DNA from: Xanthomonas sontii
Lineage (GTDB): Bacteria > Pseudomonadota > Gammaproteobacteria > Xanthomonadales > Xanthomonadaceae
Assembly: GCF_040529055.1 (NCBI RefSeq)
Contig: NZ_CP132342.1
Location: forward strand, 2,912,001 to 2,976,000
Length of the DNA stretch: 64,000 nt
Reading direction: 5' to 3'
Shown here: piece after piece, positions 33,516 through 45,558 of the stretch
Position numbering within the stretch: the stretch's first letter is position 1
How the letters are laid out: every line of letters begins with the position of its first letter
The notes under the pieces: generated by a model
What the model was told of the DNA's origin: nothing
The model's database searches: none
The model's input: only the letters and a program-made list of their open reading frames with translations
Position numbers and translations under genes: made by a program

Positions 33516-34211
33516 ATGAGCGATACCCTCCGCGAGCAGTTGCTGGGCCTGGGCTTCAAGCCCGCGCCGAAACCCGAACGCAAAGCCCCGCCTGCCGCGC
33601 CGCGGCCGCAGGGACGGCCGGGCCAGCGCCCGGCACCGGCCGGGGCGCGCGGCGAGCGCGCTCCCGGCGGCGCGCCCAACGCCGGCAAGCCTGGCGGCGG
33701 GCGCGGCCGTCCGCACGGGAACGGCGCTGGCCAGGGCAAGCCGCAGGGCGCTGGCGGCCAGCCGGGGCGACCGCCGCGCAGCCGCGAGGACATCGACTTG
33801 GCCAAGGCCTATGCGATCCGTGCCCAGCGCGAGAAGGACGAGCGCATCGAGGCCGAGCGGCAGAAGCAGGAAGAAGCGCGCCTGCGCCGCGAGGCGCGCG
33901 CCAAGCTCGACGAACTGCTCAAGGGCCAGGCGCTGAACCACGCCGAGGCCGACATCGCCCGCCATTTCCCCTATGGCGGCAAGATCAAGCGCATCTACGT
34001 CACCGCCGACCAGCTCAAGGCGCTCAACGCCGGCGAGTTGGGCGTGCTGCAGCAGAACGGTCGCTACCTGCTGGTGACCGCGGCGCTGCTGGACCAGGCC
34101 GAAGCGATCTTCCCGGCGGCGGTGGCGCTGCGGGTCGATCCGAACGCGACGGCGGAAGAAGACCCCTACGCCGATCCCAAGTACCAGATCCCCGACGATC
34201 TGGTCTGGTAA
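33516..34211 (+). CDS. DUF2058 protein (YaiL-like)
   Basis: A 231-residue protein with the N-terminal motif MSDTLREQLLGLGFKPAPKP. A long Pro/Gly/Arg/Lys-rich disordered basic region (18-85) and a charged coiled stretch (IRAQREKDERIEAERQKQEE) follow. The conserved C-terminal core has DIARHFPYGGKIKRIYVTAD, YLLVTAALLDQAEAIFP and the terminal DPKYQIPDDLVW. DUF2058 proteins are suspected nucleic-acid-associated factors; the basic tail fits, but this is inference. Confidence 0.88.
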   Translation: MSDTLREQLLGLGFKPAPKPERKAPPAAPRPQGRPGQRPAPAGARGERAPGGAPNAGKPGGGRGRPHGNGAGQGKPQGAGGQPGRPPRSREDIDLAKAYAIRAQREKDERIEAERQKQEEARLRREARAKLDELLKGQALNHAEADIARHFPYGGKIKRIYVTADQLKALNAGELGVLQQNGRYLLVTAALLDQAEAIFPAAVALRVDPNATAEEDPYADPKYQIPDDLVW

Positions 34212-34213
34212 AC

Positions 34214-36361
34214 GTGGCGCTGCCAGGGACGGGCACGCTGGCCGCCGGGCGCGGCCACATGCCGCCGCACGCGCAGGCCGGCGGCGGCTATCTGCCGTAC
34301 GTGGACGGGCTGCGCGCGATCGCGGTGCTGGCGGTGATCGCCTACCACCTCGATCCGGCGTGGCTGCCGGGCGGGTTCACCGGCGTGGATATGTTCTTCG
34401 TGATCTCCGGCTTCGTGGTCAGCGCGTCGTTGCAGCGCCTGCCGGCGGCCGGACAGCTGGGCGTGTTCGCGCAGTTCTATGCGCGGCGCCTGCGCCGCAT
34501 CGCGCCGGCCCTGGTGGCGTGCCTGCTGGTCACGGCCCTGGCCAGCGGCCTGTTCATTCCCGAGTCCTGGCTCAGCGAGACCAGCGCCAGGACCGGGCGC
34601 ATGGCCTTCGTCGGCCTCAGCAACTGGGTGCTGGCCGCGACCGGCAACGATTACTTCTCGCCCAAGGCCGAATTCAATCCGTACACGCATACCTGGTCGC
34701 TGGGCGTGGAGGAGCAGTTCTATCTGCTGTTCCCGCTGCTGTTCCTGGCCTGGAACCGTGGCGGCCGCGGTCGGGTGTGGTCGACGCTGCTGGTGGCGCT
34801 GGCCTCGGCCGCCTCGCTGGCGTTCGCCTGGCGGCATAGCCGCGATGCCGGCGATGCGGTGGCCGCGTTCTACCTGACCACCGCACGCTTCTGGCAACTG
34901 GGCAGCGGCGTGTTGCTGTACCAGGTGCTGGCGCTGCGCGGACGCTTCGAGGCCGGGACGCAGGCGCCGCCGCCGGGCGCCTGGAGCTGGCGTTCGCCGT
35001 TGCTGGCGATGGCGCTGGCGGCGGTGGTGGTCGGCCTGTGGTGCGCGCGTCCCGGCCACTCGCCGTGGCCGGATGGACTGTGGCCGGTGTTGGGCACACT
35101 CGCCTTGCTGGCGCTGCTGCATGGCGCCCCGGCCGGCTGGACCCGGCGCGCGCTGGCGCACCGCGTACCGGTGGCGATCGGCCGCGTGTCGTACTCGCTG
35201 TATCTGTGGCACTGGCCGGTGTTCGTGCTGTTCCGCTGGACCGTTGGTCTGGAATCGGCGCCGACCAGAGCCGCGGCGCTGCTGCTGGTCGCCTTGCTGG
35301 CGCTGGCCTCGTACCGCTGGGTGGAGCTGCCGTGGCGGCATGGCCGCATCGGCCGCGCACGCACGCCGGCGCGGACCATCGTCGCCGGGCTGGGCCTGGT
35401 GCTGCTCGCCGGCGGCACCCATGCGCTGCTGCAGAACGCCCAGCGCTATTACGGGTTGAGCACGGTCAGCCGGCATCCGCTGGACTGGTACGCCTATGCC
35501 AAGGGCCTGCGCCGGGAGTTTCCGCAGTGCGCGCTGCAGACCCGCCAGGTGCCGGTGCAGGTGGGCAGCGCCAAGCTGTTCGAGCGCGGCGCCTGCACGC
35601 TGCCCAACCGCGATGACGGCGGCCAGGTGTTCGTGGCCGGCGACTCGCATGCGCTGGCCTACAACGAACTGCTGCGGCGCTTCGCGCTGCAGAGCGGGGT
35701 GCCGGTGCGACTTTACGGTGTCGGCGGTTGCCCCATCGTCGGCCTGCAGGCCTGGCAGGCCAGCAATCCCGGCTGCCAGGCCTATGAGCGCAGCACCCTG
35801 GCCGACGTCGCCGCGCACGCGCGCGACGGCGATGTACTGTTTCTGCCCGCCCTGCGCGTGCTGCGCCTGGCCGATCAGGACCGCCTGTTCGACGAGACCG
35901 CGGCGATGGCCGAGCAGGAGGGTGCCGAGGCGCAGGCCGCGCGCAGCGCTGGCGAAGCGGCTGCGGTCGCGCTGCTGCAGCCCTTGGCGCAGCGCGGCGT
36001 GCGCATCGTCTTCGAAGCGCCCAAGCCGGTGCTGCGCGCGCCGCCGTATCGCTGTTCGGACTGGTTCAACCGCGGCAATCCGATCTGCGCGCGCGGCATC
36101 CCGATCCCACGCGCGACGATGGAGCGCTACCGTGCGCCGGTACTGCAGAGCCTGCAGCGCATCGCCGCGCAGCTGCCGCATGCCTCGGTGTGGGATCCGT
36201 TGCCGCTGCTGTGCGACGCGCAGTACTGCAGCGGCAGCCGCGACGGGCGCCCGCTGTTCTTCGATGCCGATCACCTCAGCGGCTACGGCAACCGGGTGCT
36301 GCTGCCGGGCTTCACATCGCACATTGCGGCGATCCAGGCACACTCGCCGCCGGCGCCTTGA
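34214..36361 (+). CDS. acyltransferase 3 family protein with C-terminal SGNH domain
   Basis: A 715-residue OafA/OatA-like enzyme that would O-acylate an envelope polysaccharide or lipopolysaccharide. The N-terminal acyltransferase-3 domain (about 25-400, roughly ten membrane helices) has the conserved His of VIAYHLDPAWLPGGFTGVD, the Arg pair of ARRLRRIAPA and SLGVEEQFYLLFPLLF. The C-terminal periplasmic SGNH domain (about 440-700) has block I AGDSHALAYNE and the terminal Asp-His of FDADHLSGYGN. GTG 34214 lies 2 bases after the previous stop; ATG 34259 is an alternative, and neither has a clear ribosome binding site. Confidence 0.9.
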   Translation: MALPGTGTLAAGRGHMPPHAQAGGGYLPYVDGLRAIAVLAVIAYHLDPAWLPGGFTGVDMFFVISGFVVSASLQRLPAAGQLGVFAQFYARRLRRIAPALVACLLVTALASGLFIPESWLSETSARTGRMAFVGLSNWVLAATGNDYFSPKAEFNPYTHTWSLGVEEQFYLLFPLLFLAWNRGGRGRVWSTLLVALASAASLAFAWRHSRDAGDAVAAFYLTTARFWQLGSGVLLYQVLALRGRFEAGTQAPPPGAWSWRSPLLAMALAAVVVGLWCARPGHSPWPDGLWPVLGTLALLALLHGAPAGWTRRALAHRVPVAIGRVSYSLYLWHWPVFVLFRWTVGLESAPTRAAALLLVALLALASYRWVELPWRHGRIGRARTPARTIVAGLGLVLLAGGTHALLQNAQRYYGLSTVSRHPLDWYAYAKGLRREFPQCALQTRQVPVQVGSAKLFERGACTLPNRDDGGQVFVAGDSHALAYNELLRRFALQSGVPVRLYGVGGCPIVGLQAWQASNPGCQAYERSTLADVAAHARDGDVLFLPALRVLRLADQDRLFDETAAMAEQEGAEAQAARSAGEAAAVALLQPLAQRGVRIVFEAPKPVLRAPPYRCSDWFNRGNPICARGIPIPRATMERYRAPVLQSLQRIAAQLPHASVWDPLPLLCDAQYCSGSRDGRPLFFDADHLSGYGNRVLLPGFTSHIAAIQAHSPPAP

Positions 36362-36400
36362 GGCGCAGCCCTCCGCTCCCGCATCGCAAGGAGTTCGCGC

Positions 36401-37261
36401 ATGCCTGTTCTGCCTTTTCTCGCGCCGCAGCGATCGCGGGCGGTGCCGTCGTTCGTCGCCACCCACCATGGCCGCCGGCCGCAGTTGCGCCGCCGCGGCG
36501 ATGTGCTGCTGCGCGGGGCGCTGCTGCTGCTGGCGGCCACTACCGGCACTGCCGGCGTGGCCTGCGCCGAGGACACGCCGGCGTTCGACCGGCCCGGTAT
36601 CGGCTTCGCCTCGACCACCCTGCAGCGTGGACAGTTGGCCTGGGAGCAGGCGTTCTTCGATGGCAGCTACGACCGCGACGGCGACGTGCGCAGCACCGAA
36701 TACGTCGCCAACAGCCGGCTGCGGTTCGGCCTGAGCGCGCGCACCGAGTTGCAGCTGGCGATCGACAGCCAGGTGTGGCAGCGCGTGCATGGTGGCGGGC
36801 AGGACCAGCGCGGGCACAGTGGCGGCGACGCCAGTATCGGCTTGAAGCAGGCCTTGCCCAGCGCCAGCGACCGCGTCAGCTGGGCCTTGCTCGGCAGCGC
36901 CAGCCTGCCGGTCGGGCGCGCGCCGTACGGCGATGCCGGCCACCGCTACGACCTGGGCGTGAGCGCCGGCTGGGACCTGCCGGAGGGGCGCAGCCTGGCG
37001 CTGTACGGCAATGTCAGCGACAGCGAGGACGGCTCCGGCTGGAGCATCTCGCCGAGCTACACGTTCTACGCCGGCGACACGCTGAGCGCCTACGTCGAGG
37101 CCGGCATCGGCGGCGGCGAGGACGAGATGCGTGCGCTTGGCAGCGGCGTCACCTGGCTGTTCGCCAACCGCGTGCAACTGGATCTGTCGGTGCTGCGCGG
37201 CCTGTCGTCGCAGACCCCGGACTGGCAGGGCGGCCTCGGCATTTCGGTGTTGCTGCGCTGA
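36401..37261 (+). CDS. predicted outer-membrane beta-barrel (Phenol_MetA_deg/transporter-like)
   Basis: A 286-residue exported protein. A hydrophobic signal segment (LLLRGALLLLAATTGTAGVACA) sits unusually far in, at about residues 36-58, behind a basic leader; a GTG near 36500 would give a normal signal peptide and may be the true start. The mature part alternates short amphipathic strands (RLRFGLSARTELQLAID, VSWALLGSASLPVGRA, GRSLALYGNVSDSED) and ends in a C-terminal aromatic/hydrophobic strand (LGISVLLR), a barrel pattern. Function is unknown. The CRISPR array begins 120 bases downstream. Confidence 0.75.
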   Translation: MPVLPFLAPQRSRAVPSFVATHHGRRPQLRRRGDVLLRGALLLLAATTGTAGVACAEDTPAFDRPGIGFASTTLQRGQLAWEQAFFDGSYDRDGDVRSTEYVANSRLRFGLSARTELQLAIDSQVWQRVHGGGQDQRGHSGGDASIGLKQALPSASDRVSWALLGSASLPVGRAPYGDAGHRYDLGVSAGWDLPEGRSLALYGNVSDSEDGSGWSISPSYTFYAGDTLSAYVEAGIGGGEDEMRALGSGVTWLFANRVQLDLSVLRGLSSQTPDWQGGLGISVLLR

Positions 37262-37380
37262 GTTCAATGGTGCGGTGATGTCGTGAATCGCGCCTACGCG
37301 CAACCAAGGGCCTGCACGGTTCCACCCAGGCGCCTTGGATGGCGGGACAGGCATGCGTGAGCGAGTCCTGCCGGCAAGGG

Positions 37381-40234
37381 GTTTCAATCCACACGCCTGT
37401 AAGGGCGCGACCGGAACCGACCAGCGCGTCGATCTTGCAAGCCAGGTTTCAATCCACGCGCCCGTGAGGGCGCGACGGCGCTCACTGATTATTCTCCCCG
37501 CTGTCCGATGCGTTTCAATCCACGCGCCCGTGAGGGCGCGACTGCGCGAGTGCCGCGCGAGGCAACCCCGATTAGGGTTTTAATCCACGCGCCCGTGAGG
37601 GCGCGACGCCCGCGCTATGCGCGGCTCGTCAGGCTGATCTACGTTTCAATCCACGCGCCCGTGAGGGCGCGACCAGTTGCGTGCGTTGGTTGAGGAATGG
37701 CGCAGCAAGTTTCAATCCACGCGCCCGTGAGGGCGCGACCTCGTACATCACTCCATCTACCACGACCGTGCATCGTTTCAATCCACGCGCCCGTGAGGGC
37801 GCGACACGACCCGGTAGTCGGTGAAAAAGCACTGTACGTGTTTCAATCCACGCGCCCGTGAGGGCGCGACGAAAATGGGAGGCGGCGACGCGAGCGTGGA
37901 GAGGTTTCAATCCACGCGCCCGTGAGGGCGCGACAAGAGCTACACGATGGGCGCCGCCACCACGATCCGGTTTCAATCCACGCGCCCGTGAGGGCGCGAC
38001 GGTGGCGTCGGTGACGCTGCATGAGTCGTGGACCGTTTCAATCCACGCGCCCGTGAGGGCGCGACGTAGGCGCCGCGGTAGTACTTGGCTGGATTGGTGA
38101 GTTTCAATCCACGCGCCCGTGAGGGCGCGACACCTGCAACGAGTTGCTGAAGACCGTCGCTGAGATGTTTCAATCCACGCGCCCGTGAGGGCGCGACATG
38201 GAGACTACGCATGACCCTGACCGCCGCAGCGAAGTTTCAATCCACGCGCCCGTGAGGGCGCGACTTGCCGACGGCGATCGTCCACGCGTTGTGGATCATG
38301 TTTCAATCCACGCGCCCGTGAGGGCGCGACGCAGCGGCGGCGCCAGCTATTTCGTGGACAACGGGTTTCAATCCACGCGCCCGTGAGGGCGCGACACCGC
38401 CTGCAGCGGCCGCCGCCGCGGTTCGTACAGGTTTCAATCCACGCGCCCGTGAGGGCGCGACAGGACGTCGGTGACGAGCACCGGCTTGTTGAGCGGGTTT
38501 CAATCCACGCGCCCGTGAGGGCGCGACCTTCAGCAGCGAATCAGCGATCGTTGTTCCAGAGGTTTCAATCCACGCGCCCGTGAGGGCGCGACGCGCGCGC
38601 GGTGGCCGAACCAGTGCTGGCAGATGGGTTTCAATCCACGCGCCCGTGAGGGCGCGACGGTAATCAGGTCACACAGTCCTGCAAAAATTCTTTGTTTCAA
38701 TCCACGCGCCCGTGAGGGCGCGACACCGTTGGCGTCGATGATCGGCGCGCTGGAACGATAGTTTCAATCCACGCGCCCGTGAGGGCGCGACCGCTCGAAG
38801 GCGATGCCGGCCCGGAGGAGGACGCAGGTTTCAATCCACGCGCCCGTGAGGGCGCGACACATGCACGCGGTAAGGGCGGCGAAGACAACGGCGTTTCAAT
38901 CCACGCGCCCGTGAGGGCGCGACACTTAGTCCTGGCAGGTGTTGCGTCGCTGCAGAAGTTTCAATCCACGCGCCCGTGAGGGCGCGACCGCGTGGCCGAG
39001 GCCATCGGTGAGCGGTACGACCAGTTTCAATCCACGCGCCCGTGAGGGCGCGACACACGCTGCGATGGGCGAGCGCATCCGCGTTTTGGTTTCAATCCAC
39101 GCGCCCGTGAGGGCGCGACAACCGCGCCGTGACGGCTATGGGCATGCCGAACTGGTTTCAATCCACGCGCCCGTGAGGGCGCGACCAAGAACGCCCACGC
39201 ACACCCCCGACAAGAAGCAGTTTCAATCCACGCGCCCGTGAGGGCGCGACGGTGGAGCCCGCGGGGATGTACAGCGCACCATGCTGGTTTCAATCCACGC
39301 GCCCGTGAGGGCGCGACCACTCGGTGCGGCTGCTCATTCCGCGCTACTTATTGTTTCAATCCACGCGCCCGTGAGGGCGCGACGTCCAAGTATGGCTGCA
39401 TGTTCGCCTGGTTGGCCGTTTCAATCCACGCGCCCGTGAGGGCGCGACAGTCGTACCTGGATAAACTAGCGGTCGATAGCTGGTTTCAATCCACGCGCCC
39501 GTGAGGGCGCGACTGTGATGGTGTGGCGACTAAGGTCGCCGCGGAGAAGGTTTCAATCCACGCGCCCGTGAGGGCGCGACCACCCACGACACGACGAAGG
39601 TACCGCCGACGGTGGTTTCAATCCACGCGCCCGTGAGGGCGCGACTTTCGCCGCCGTCGATGTTGCCGGTGGTGACGCGTTTCAATCCACGCGCCCGTGA
39701 GGGCGCGACTGGCCTACGACGTGCAGCCCCGCCTCGTGCATGCGTTTCAATCCACGCGCCCGTGAGGGCGCGACGCGGCGAGAGTCGGAATGGCCAGCCG
39801 AACTGGCAGTTTCAATCCACGCGCCCGTGAGGGCGCGACCTGCGCGCGCCACGATCAAGAGCTGCGTTTTCCAGTTTCAATCCACGCGCCCGTGAGGGCG
39901 CGACGGGTTGCTGATCCGCCGCACCTACGACGAGCTGGATGTTTCAATCCACGCGCCCGTGAGGGCGCGACGGCAGCGCTGTGCGACTGTTTCCTGGCCA
40001 GCCTGAAGTTTCAATCCACGCGCCCGTGAGGGCGCGACCGGCATGGCGCTTAACCTTGAATCCGACCGTAAAAGTTTCAATCCACGCGCCCGTGAGGGCG
40101 CGACCACCGCGACTTCGAGTACCTGGGCCATAACTCCAAGTTTCAATCCACGCGCCCGTGAGGGCGCGACGTGGCGCGAAGCCGAGCGCCGGCAGTTGCA
40201 GGAGTTTCAATCCACGCGCCCGTGAGGGCGCGAC
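37381..40234 (-). CRISPR. CRISPR array, type I-C-like repeat, 44 repeats / 43 spacers, no cas genes nearby
   Basis: A 31-base repeat begins GTTTCAATCCACGCG, continues CCCGT and ends GAGGGCGCGAC. Repeats start at 37381, 37446, 37512, 37577, 37643, 37709, 37775, 37840, 37904, 37970, 38035, 38101, 38167, 38234, 38300, 38365, 38431, 38497, 38562, 38628, 38694, 38761, 38828, 38893, 38958, 39024, 39089, 39155, 39220, 39287, 39353, 39418, 39483, 39550, 39615, 39679, 39744, 39809, 39874, 39941, 40008, 40074, 40140 and 40204. Spacers are 33-36 bases and all appear different. Repeat 1 has three changes and repeat 4 one; the rest look identical. The reverse complement ends GTGGATTGAAAC, the 5'-handle of type I-C crRNAs, so transcription is leftward with the leader at the right. 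Short open frames through the array are artefacts of the ~66-base period. Confidence 0.98.
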
Positions 40235-40484
40235 AGCCCTCAGCATAACTGCCGGCCGGGACTAAGGAAAAAGTGCCGATTTCGCGGAACGGGCGTGCGG
40301 CGACGTGCAGGGGGCGGGGCTGCCTTGCCAGGTTTCACGCTGCCCAGGCATTTCGCTTTTTCGATCAAGTGCTTATCGGGATTCGCGAACCGGCCGGGAA
40401 AACCCCGGGCGCTTCCGGTTCGCGCCGACGGCGCACATCCTTGCTCCGCCATCCGAACCCGGTGTGCCGATCAGCGCCAGGCGC
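40235..40484 (-). promoter_or_regulatory. presumed CRISPR leader
   Basis: A 250-base non-coding stretch sits between the last perfect repeat and the epimerase stop. It is richer in A/T patches than its neighbours (AAGGAAAAAGTGCCGAT, TTTCGCTTTTTCGATCAAG), as leaders often are. No convincing -35/-10 pair was found; TATGCT lies on the minus strand 7 bases before the first repeat. The leader role is inferred from repeat orientation and from decay at the opposite end. Confidence 0.5.
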
Positions 40485-41396
40485 TCAGTCGCTGACGGCG
40501 CGCCCGTCGTTGGGCGGCAGTACCTCGGGCACGTGCGTGTCGTATTGGTGCAGCACTTCCGCGAAACCATGGCGCGGTTGCCAGCCCAGTGCGTCCAGCG
40601 CCCGTTGCGGCGAATAGACGCGATCGATCCGTTCCGGCAGTGCCCAGCCGCGTTGCGCGAACGCCGCCACCAGCGTCGGCGCGCGGCGGTGCAGGATCGC
40701 CGGTGCTGCGGTGTGCAGTTCGGCGCAATCTTCGCGCAGGAACGGGGTGGCGCCGGAAATCACGAACGTCGCGCTTGCCGATCCGGCATGCCGCAATGCC
40801 GCCGCATGGGCCTCGGCGACGTCGCGCGCGTCGATGCCGCGATGCAGGCGGAATGCCGCCATCACGTTGACCGGTTCCGGGAAGCAGCGCGACATGCGCA
40901 GGATGCGCACGCTTGGACCGCCCTGATCGGCGGCTTCGCGCAGCAGCGCCTCGGCCTCCAGCTTGGTGTGGTGGTAGATGGTTTGCGGCTGCGGCGCCAG
41001 CATCTCGTCGACCCAGCCGGCGCTGCCGTCGGGAGTGGCTGCGTCGCCATACAGCGCGGTGGTGCTGGTGAACACGATGCGGCGCACGCCGGCCGCCGCG
41101 GCGGCATCCAGCACGCGGCGGGTGCCGTCGACGTTGACCTGGCGGAAGCGCGCCGCCGGCACATGCGCGACGTGCGGGGCATGCAGCGCAGCCGTGTGGA
41201 TCACGGCGTCCACGCCCTGCAGTGCGCGCGCCAGCAGGGCGGCATCGTCGAGGTCGCCGACCCAGTCGGTTGTGGAGCAGGGCGTCCGGTCGAAGCCGCT
41301 GACGTGGTGCGCGCGCGCGAGCCGGATATGGATCGCTCGGCCGACCCGGCCGGCACTGCCGGTGACCACGATCTTCAATGGGGACGGTGTGGACAT
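40485..41396 (-). CDS. NAD-dependent epimerase/dehydratase (extended SDR)
   Basis: A 303-residue extended short-chain dehydrogenase with the nucleotide-binding TGSAGRVG near 13-20, an acidic residue downstream for NAD(H), VIHTAALHAP, the catalytic Ser/Thr region VFTSTTALYG and the active-site pair in YHHTKLEAE (YxxxK). It probably acts on a nucleotide sugar or related substrate, but the exact one is not readable. It lies 74 bases downstream of metH and may be read through from it. An ATG two codons upstream (41402) is an alternative start. The product end faces the CRISPR leader. Confidence 0.85.
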   Translation of the reverse strand: MSTPSPLKIVVTGSAGRVGRAIHIRLARAHHVSGFDRTPCSTTDWVGDLDDAALLARALQGVDAVIHTAALHAPHVAHVPAARFRQVNVDGTRRVLDAAAAAGVRRIVFTSTTALYGDAATPDGSAGWVDEMLAPQPQTIYHHTKLEAEALLREAADQGGPSVRILRMSRCFPEPVNVMAAFRLHRGIDARDVAEAHAAALRHAGSASATFVISGATPFLREDCAELHTAAPAILHRRAPTLVAAFAQRGWALPERIDRVYSPQRALDALGWQPRHGFAEVLHQYDTHVPEVLPPNDGRAVSD

Positions 41397-41470
41397 GGGC
41401 ATCGGCGATGCACTCGAAGGCGCGCGGGGCGGCACAGGCGCTATGGGGGGCGCCTGCGGTCGGCGTGGGC

Positions 41471-44233
<2,763 letters not shown>

Positions 44234-44336
44234 GGTCAGCGTTCCAAAAACGGGGAGGTGCCGGCGCACGCGCAGGCGGCAGCGTGCCCGCGCAGGACTG
44301 CGCGGGCGGGGGCGGCGGGCGTGCGCGCGACGGACA

Positions 44337-45482
44337 TCAGGCGGCCTGCGCCGGCGCCGCCAGCGGCACGCGCGGCGGCAGCCCGCGCACGGCTTCGGCG
44401 ATGGCGCGGATGTGCGCCGGGGTGGTGCCGCAGCAGCCGCCGACCAGGTTCAGCAGCCCGGACTCGGCGAACTCGCGCAGCGTCGCCGCCATTTCCTCGG
44501 GGGTCTCGTCATATTCGCCGAAGGCGTTGGGCAGGCCGGCGTTGGGATGCGCGCTGACGTAGCCGTCGGCGATCCGCGCCAGGGTCTCCACGTGCGGGCG
44601 CAGGTCCTTGGCGCCGAGCGCGCAGTTCAGTCCGACCGAGAGCGGCCGCCCGTGCGCGACCGAGGCATAGAACGCTTCGGCGGTCTGCCCGGACAGGGTG
44701 CGGCCGGAGGCATCGGTGATGGTGCCGGAGATCATCACCGGCAGGCGCCCGCCGCGTGCGTCGAACACCTCTTCGATCGCGTACAGCGCGGCCTTGGCGT
44801 TGAGCGTGTCGAAGATGGTCTCCACCATCAGCGTGTCGGCGCCGCCGTCGATCAGGCCGTCGATGGCCTCGCGGTAGGTGGCGCGCAGCTCGTCGAAGCT
44901 GGTGTTGCGGAAGCCGGGGTCGTTGACGTCCGGGCTGATCGAGGCGGTGCGGCTGGTCGGGCCGAGCACGCCGATCACGAACCGCGGCTTGTCCGGCGTC
45001 AGCGCTTCGACCGCGTCGCAGCAGGCACGCGCGACCTGCGCGCCGGCCTTGTTGAGTTCGTAGACCAGGTGTTCCAGGTGGTAGTCGGCCTGGCTGATCG
45101 ACGTCGCGTTGAAGGTATTGGTCTCGAGCAGGTCGGCGCCGGCGTCGAGGTAGGCGCGGTGGATCTCGGCGATCACCTCCGGCCGGGTCAGCAGCAACAG
45201 GTCGTTGTTGCCCTTGAGGTCGTGGCCCTGCGGCGCGTGGTCGCAGCCGGGGCCGTGCACGTGCCCGGCCTGCGCGTCGTAGCCCTCGGCGAAGCGCTCG
45301 CCGCGATAGTCGGCCTCCTGCAGCCCATGGCGCTGGATCATCGTGCCCATCGCTCCATCGATGATCAGGATGCGCTGGGACAAGGCCTGCAGCAGCGCTT
45401 CGGCGCGCTGCGGGTGCAGCCATTGGAAGGCCGGGAGTGGGGAATGGGGAATGGGGAATGGGGGAGGAGCGACGGCGCTCAT
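44337..45482 (-). CDS. metH: methionine synthase, homocysteine S-methyltransferase half
   Basis: A 381-residue zinc-dependent homocysteine-binding module, equivalent to the N-terminal domain of MetH. It shows [17 protein letters not shown] near 38-54, [18 protein letters not shown], and the zinc cysteines in [13 protein letters not shown] and [15 protein letters not shown]. It must work with the following gene, which holds the folate, cobalamin and activation modules. The start overlaps the SahR-like stop as ATGA. Residues ~7-17 ([11 protein letters not shown]) are encoded by a GGGAAT-family repeat arm, so the extreme N-terminus is repeat-derived. A 103-base spacer precedes the second half. 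Confidence 0.93.
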   Translation of the reverse strand: MSAVAPPPFPIPHSPLPAFQWLHPQRAEALLQALSQRILIIDGAMGTMIQRHGLQEADYRGERFAEGYDAQAGHVHGPGCDHAPQGHDLKGNNDLLLLTRPEVIAEIHRAYLDAGADLLETNTFNATSISQADYHLEHLVYELNKAGAQVARACCDAVEALTPDKPRFVIGVLGPTSRTASISPDVNDPGFRNTSFDELRATYREAIDGLIDGGADTLMVETIFDTLNAKAALYAIEEVFDARGGRLPVMISGTITDASGRTLSGQTAEAFYASVAHGRPLSVGLNCALGAKDLRPHVETLARIADGYVSAHPNAGLPNAFGEYDETPEEMAATLREFAESGLLNLVGGCCGTTPAHIRAIAEAVRGLPPRVPLAAPAQAA

Positions 45483-45558
45483 GCGACATCTCCTGCGGCC
45501 ACCTTGGCCTTGGCGCTTGCTTTTTCGATTCCCGATTCCCCACTCCCGATTCCCGGCT
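45432..45558. repeat. GGGAATGGGGAAT palindromic element across the sahR/metH junction
   Basis: One arm (45432-45463) lies in the first codons of the homocysteine methyltransferase gene; the inverted arm (45526-45558) lies in the last codons of the ArsR-methyltransferase gene. Both are read in frame. Confidence 0.8.

Noticed and set aside
37335..40246. Many 60-115 residue open frames with FNPRAREGAT, VSIHAPVRAR or VAPSRARGLK repeats
   Set aside because: They are translations of the CRISPR repeat; the ~66-base period is close to 22 codons, so frames stay open by accident.
44234..44336. A riboswitch in the metH-A/metH-B spacer
   Set aside because: Only GC-rich hairpins are visible; no cobalamin or SAM riboswitch consensus could be recognised.
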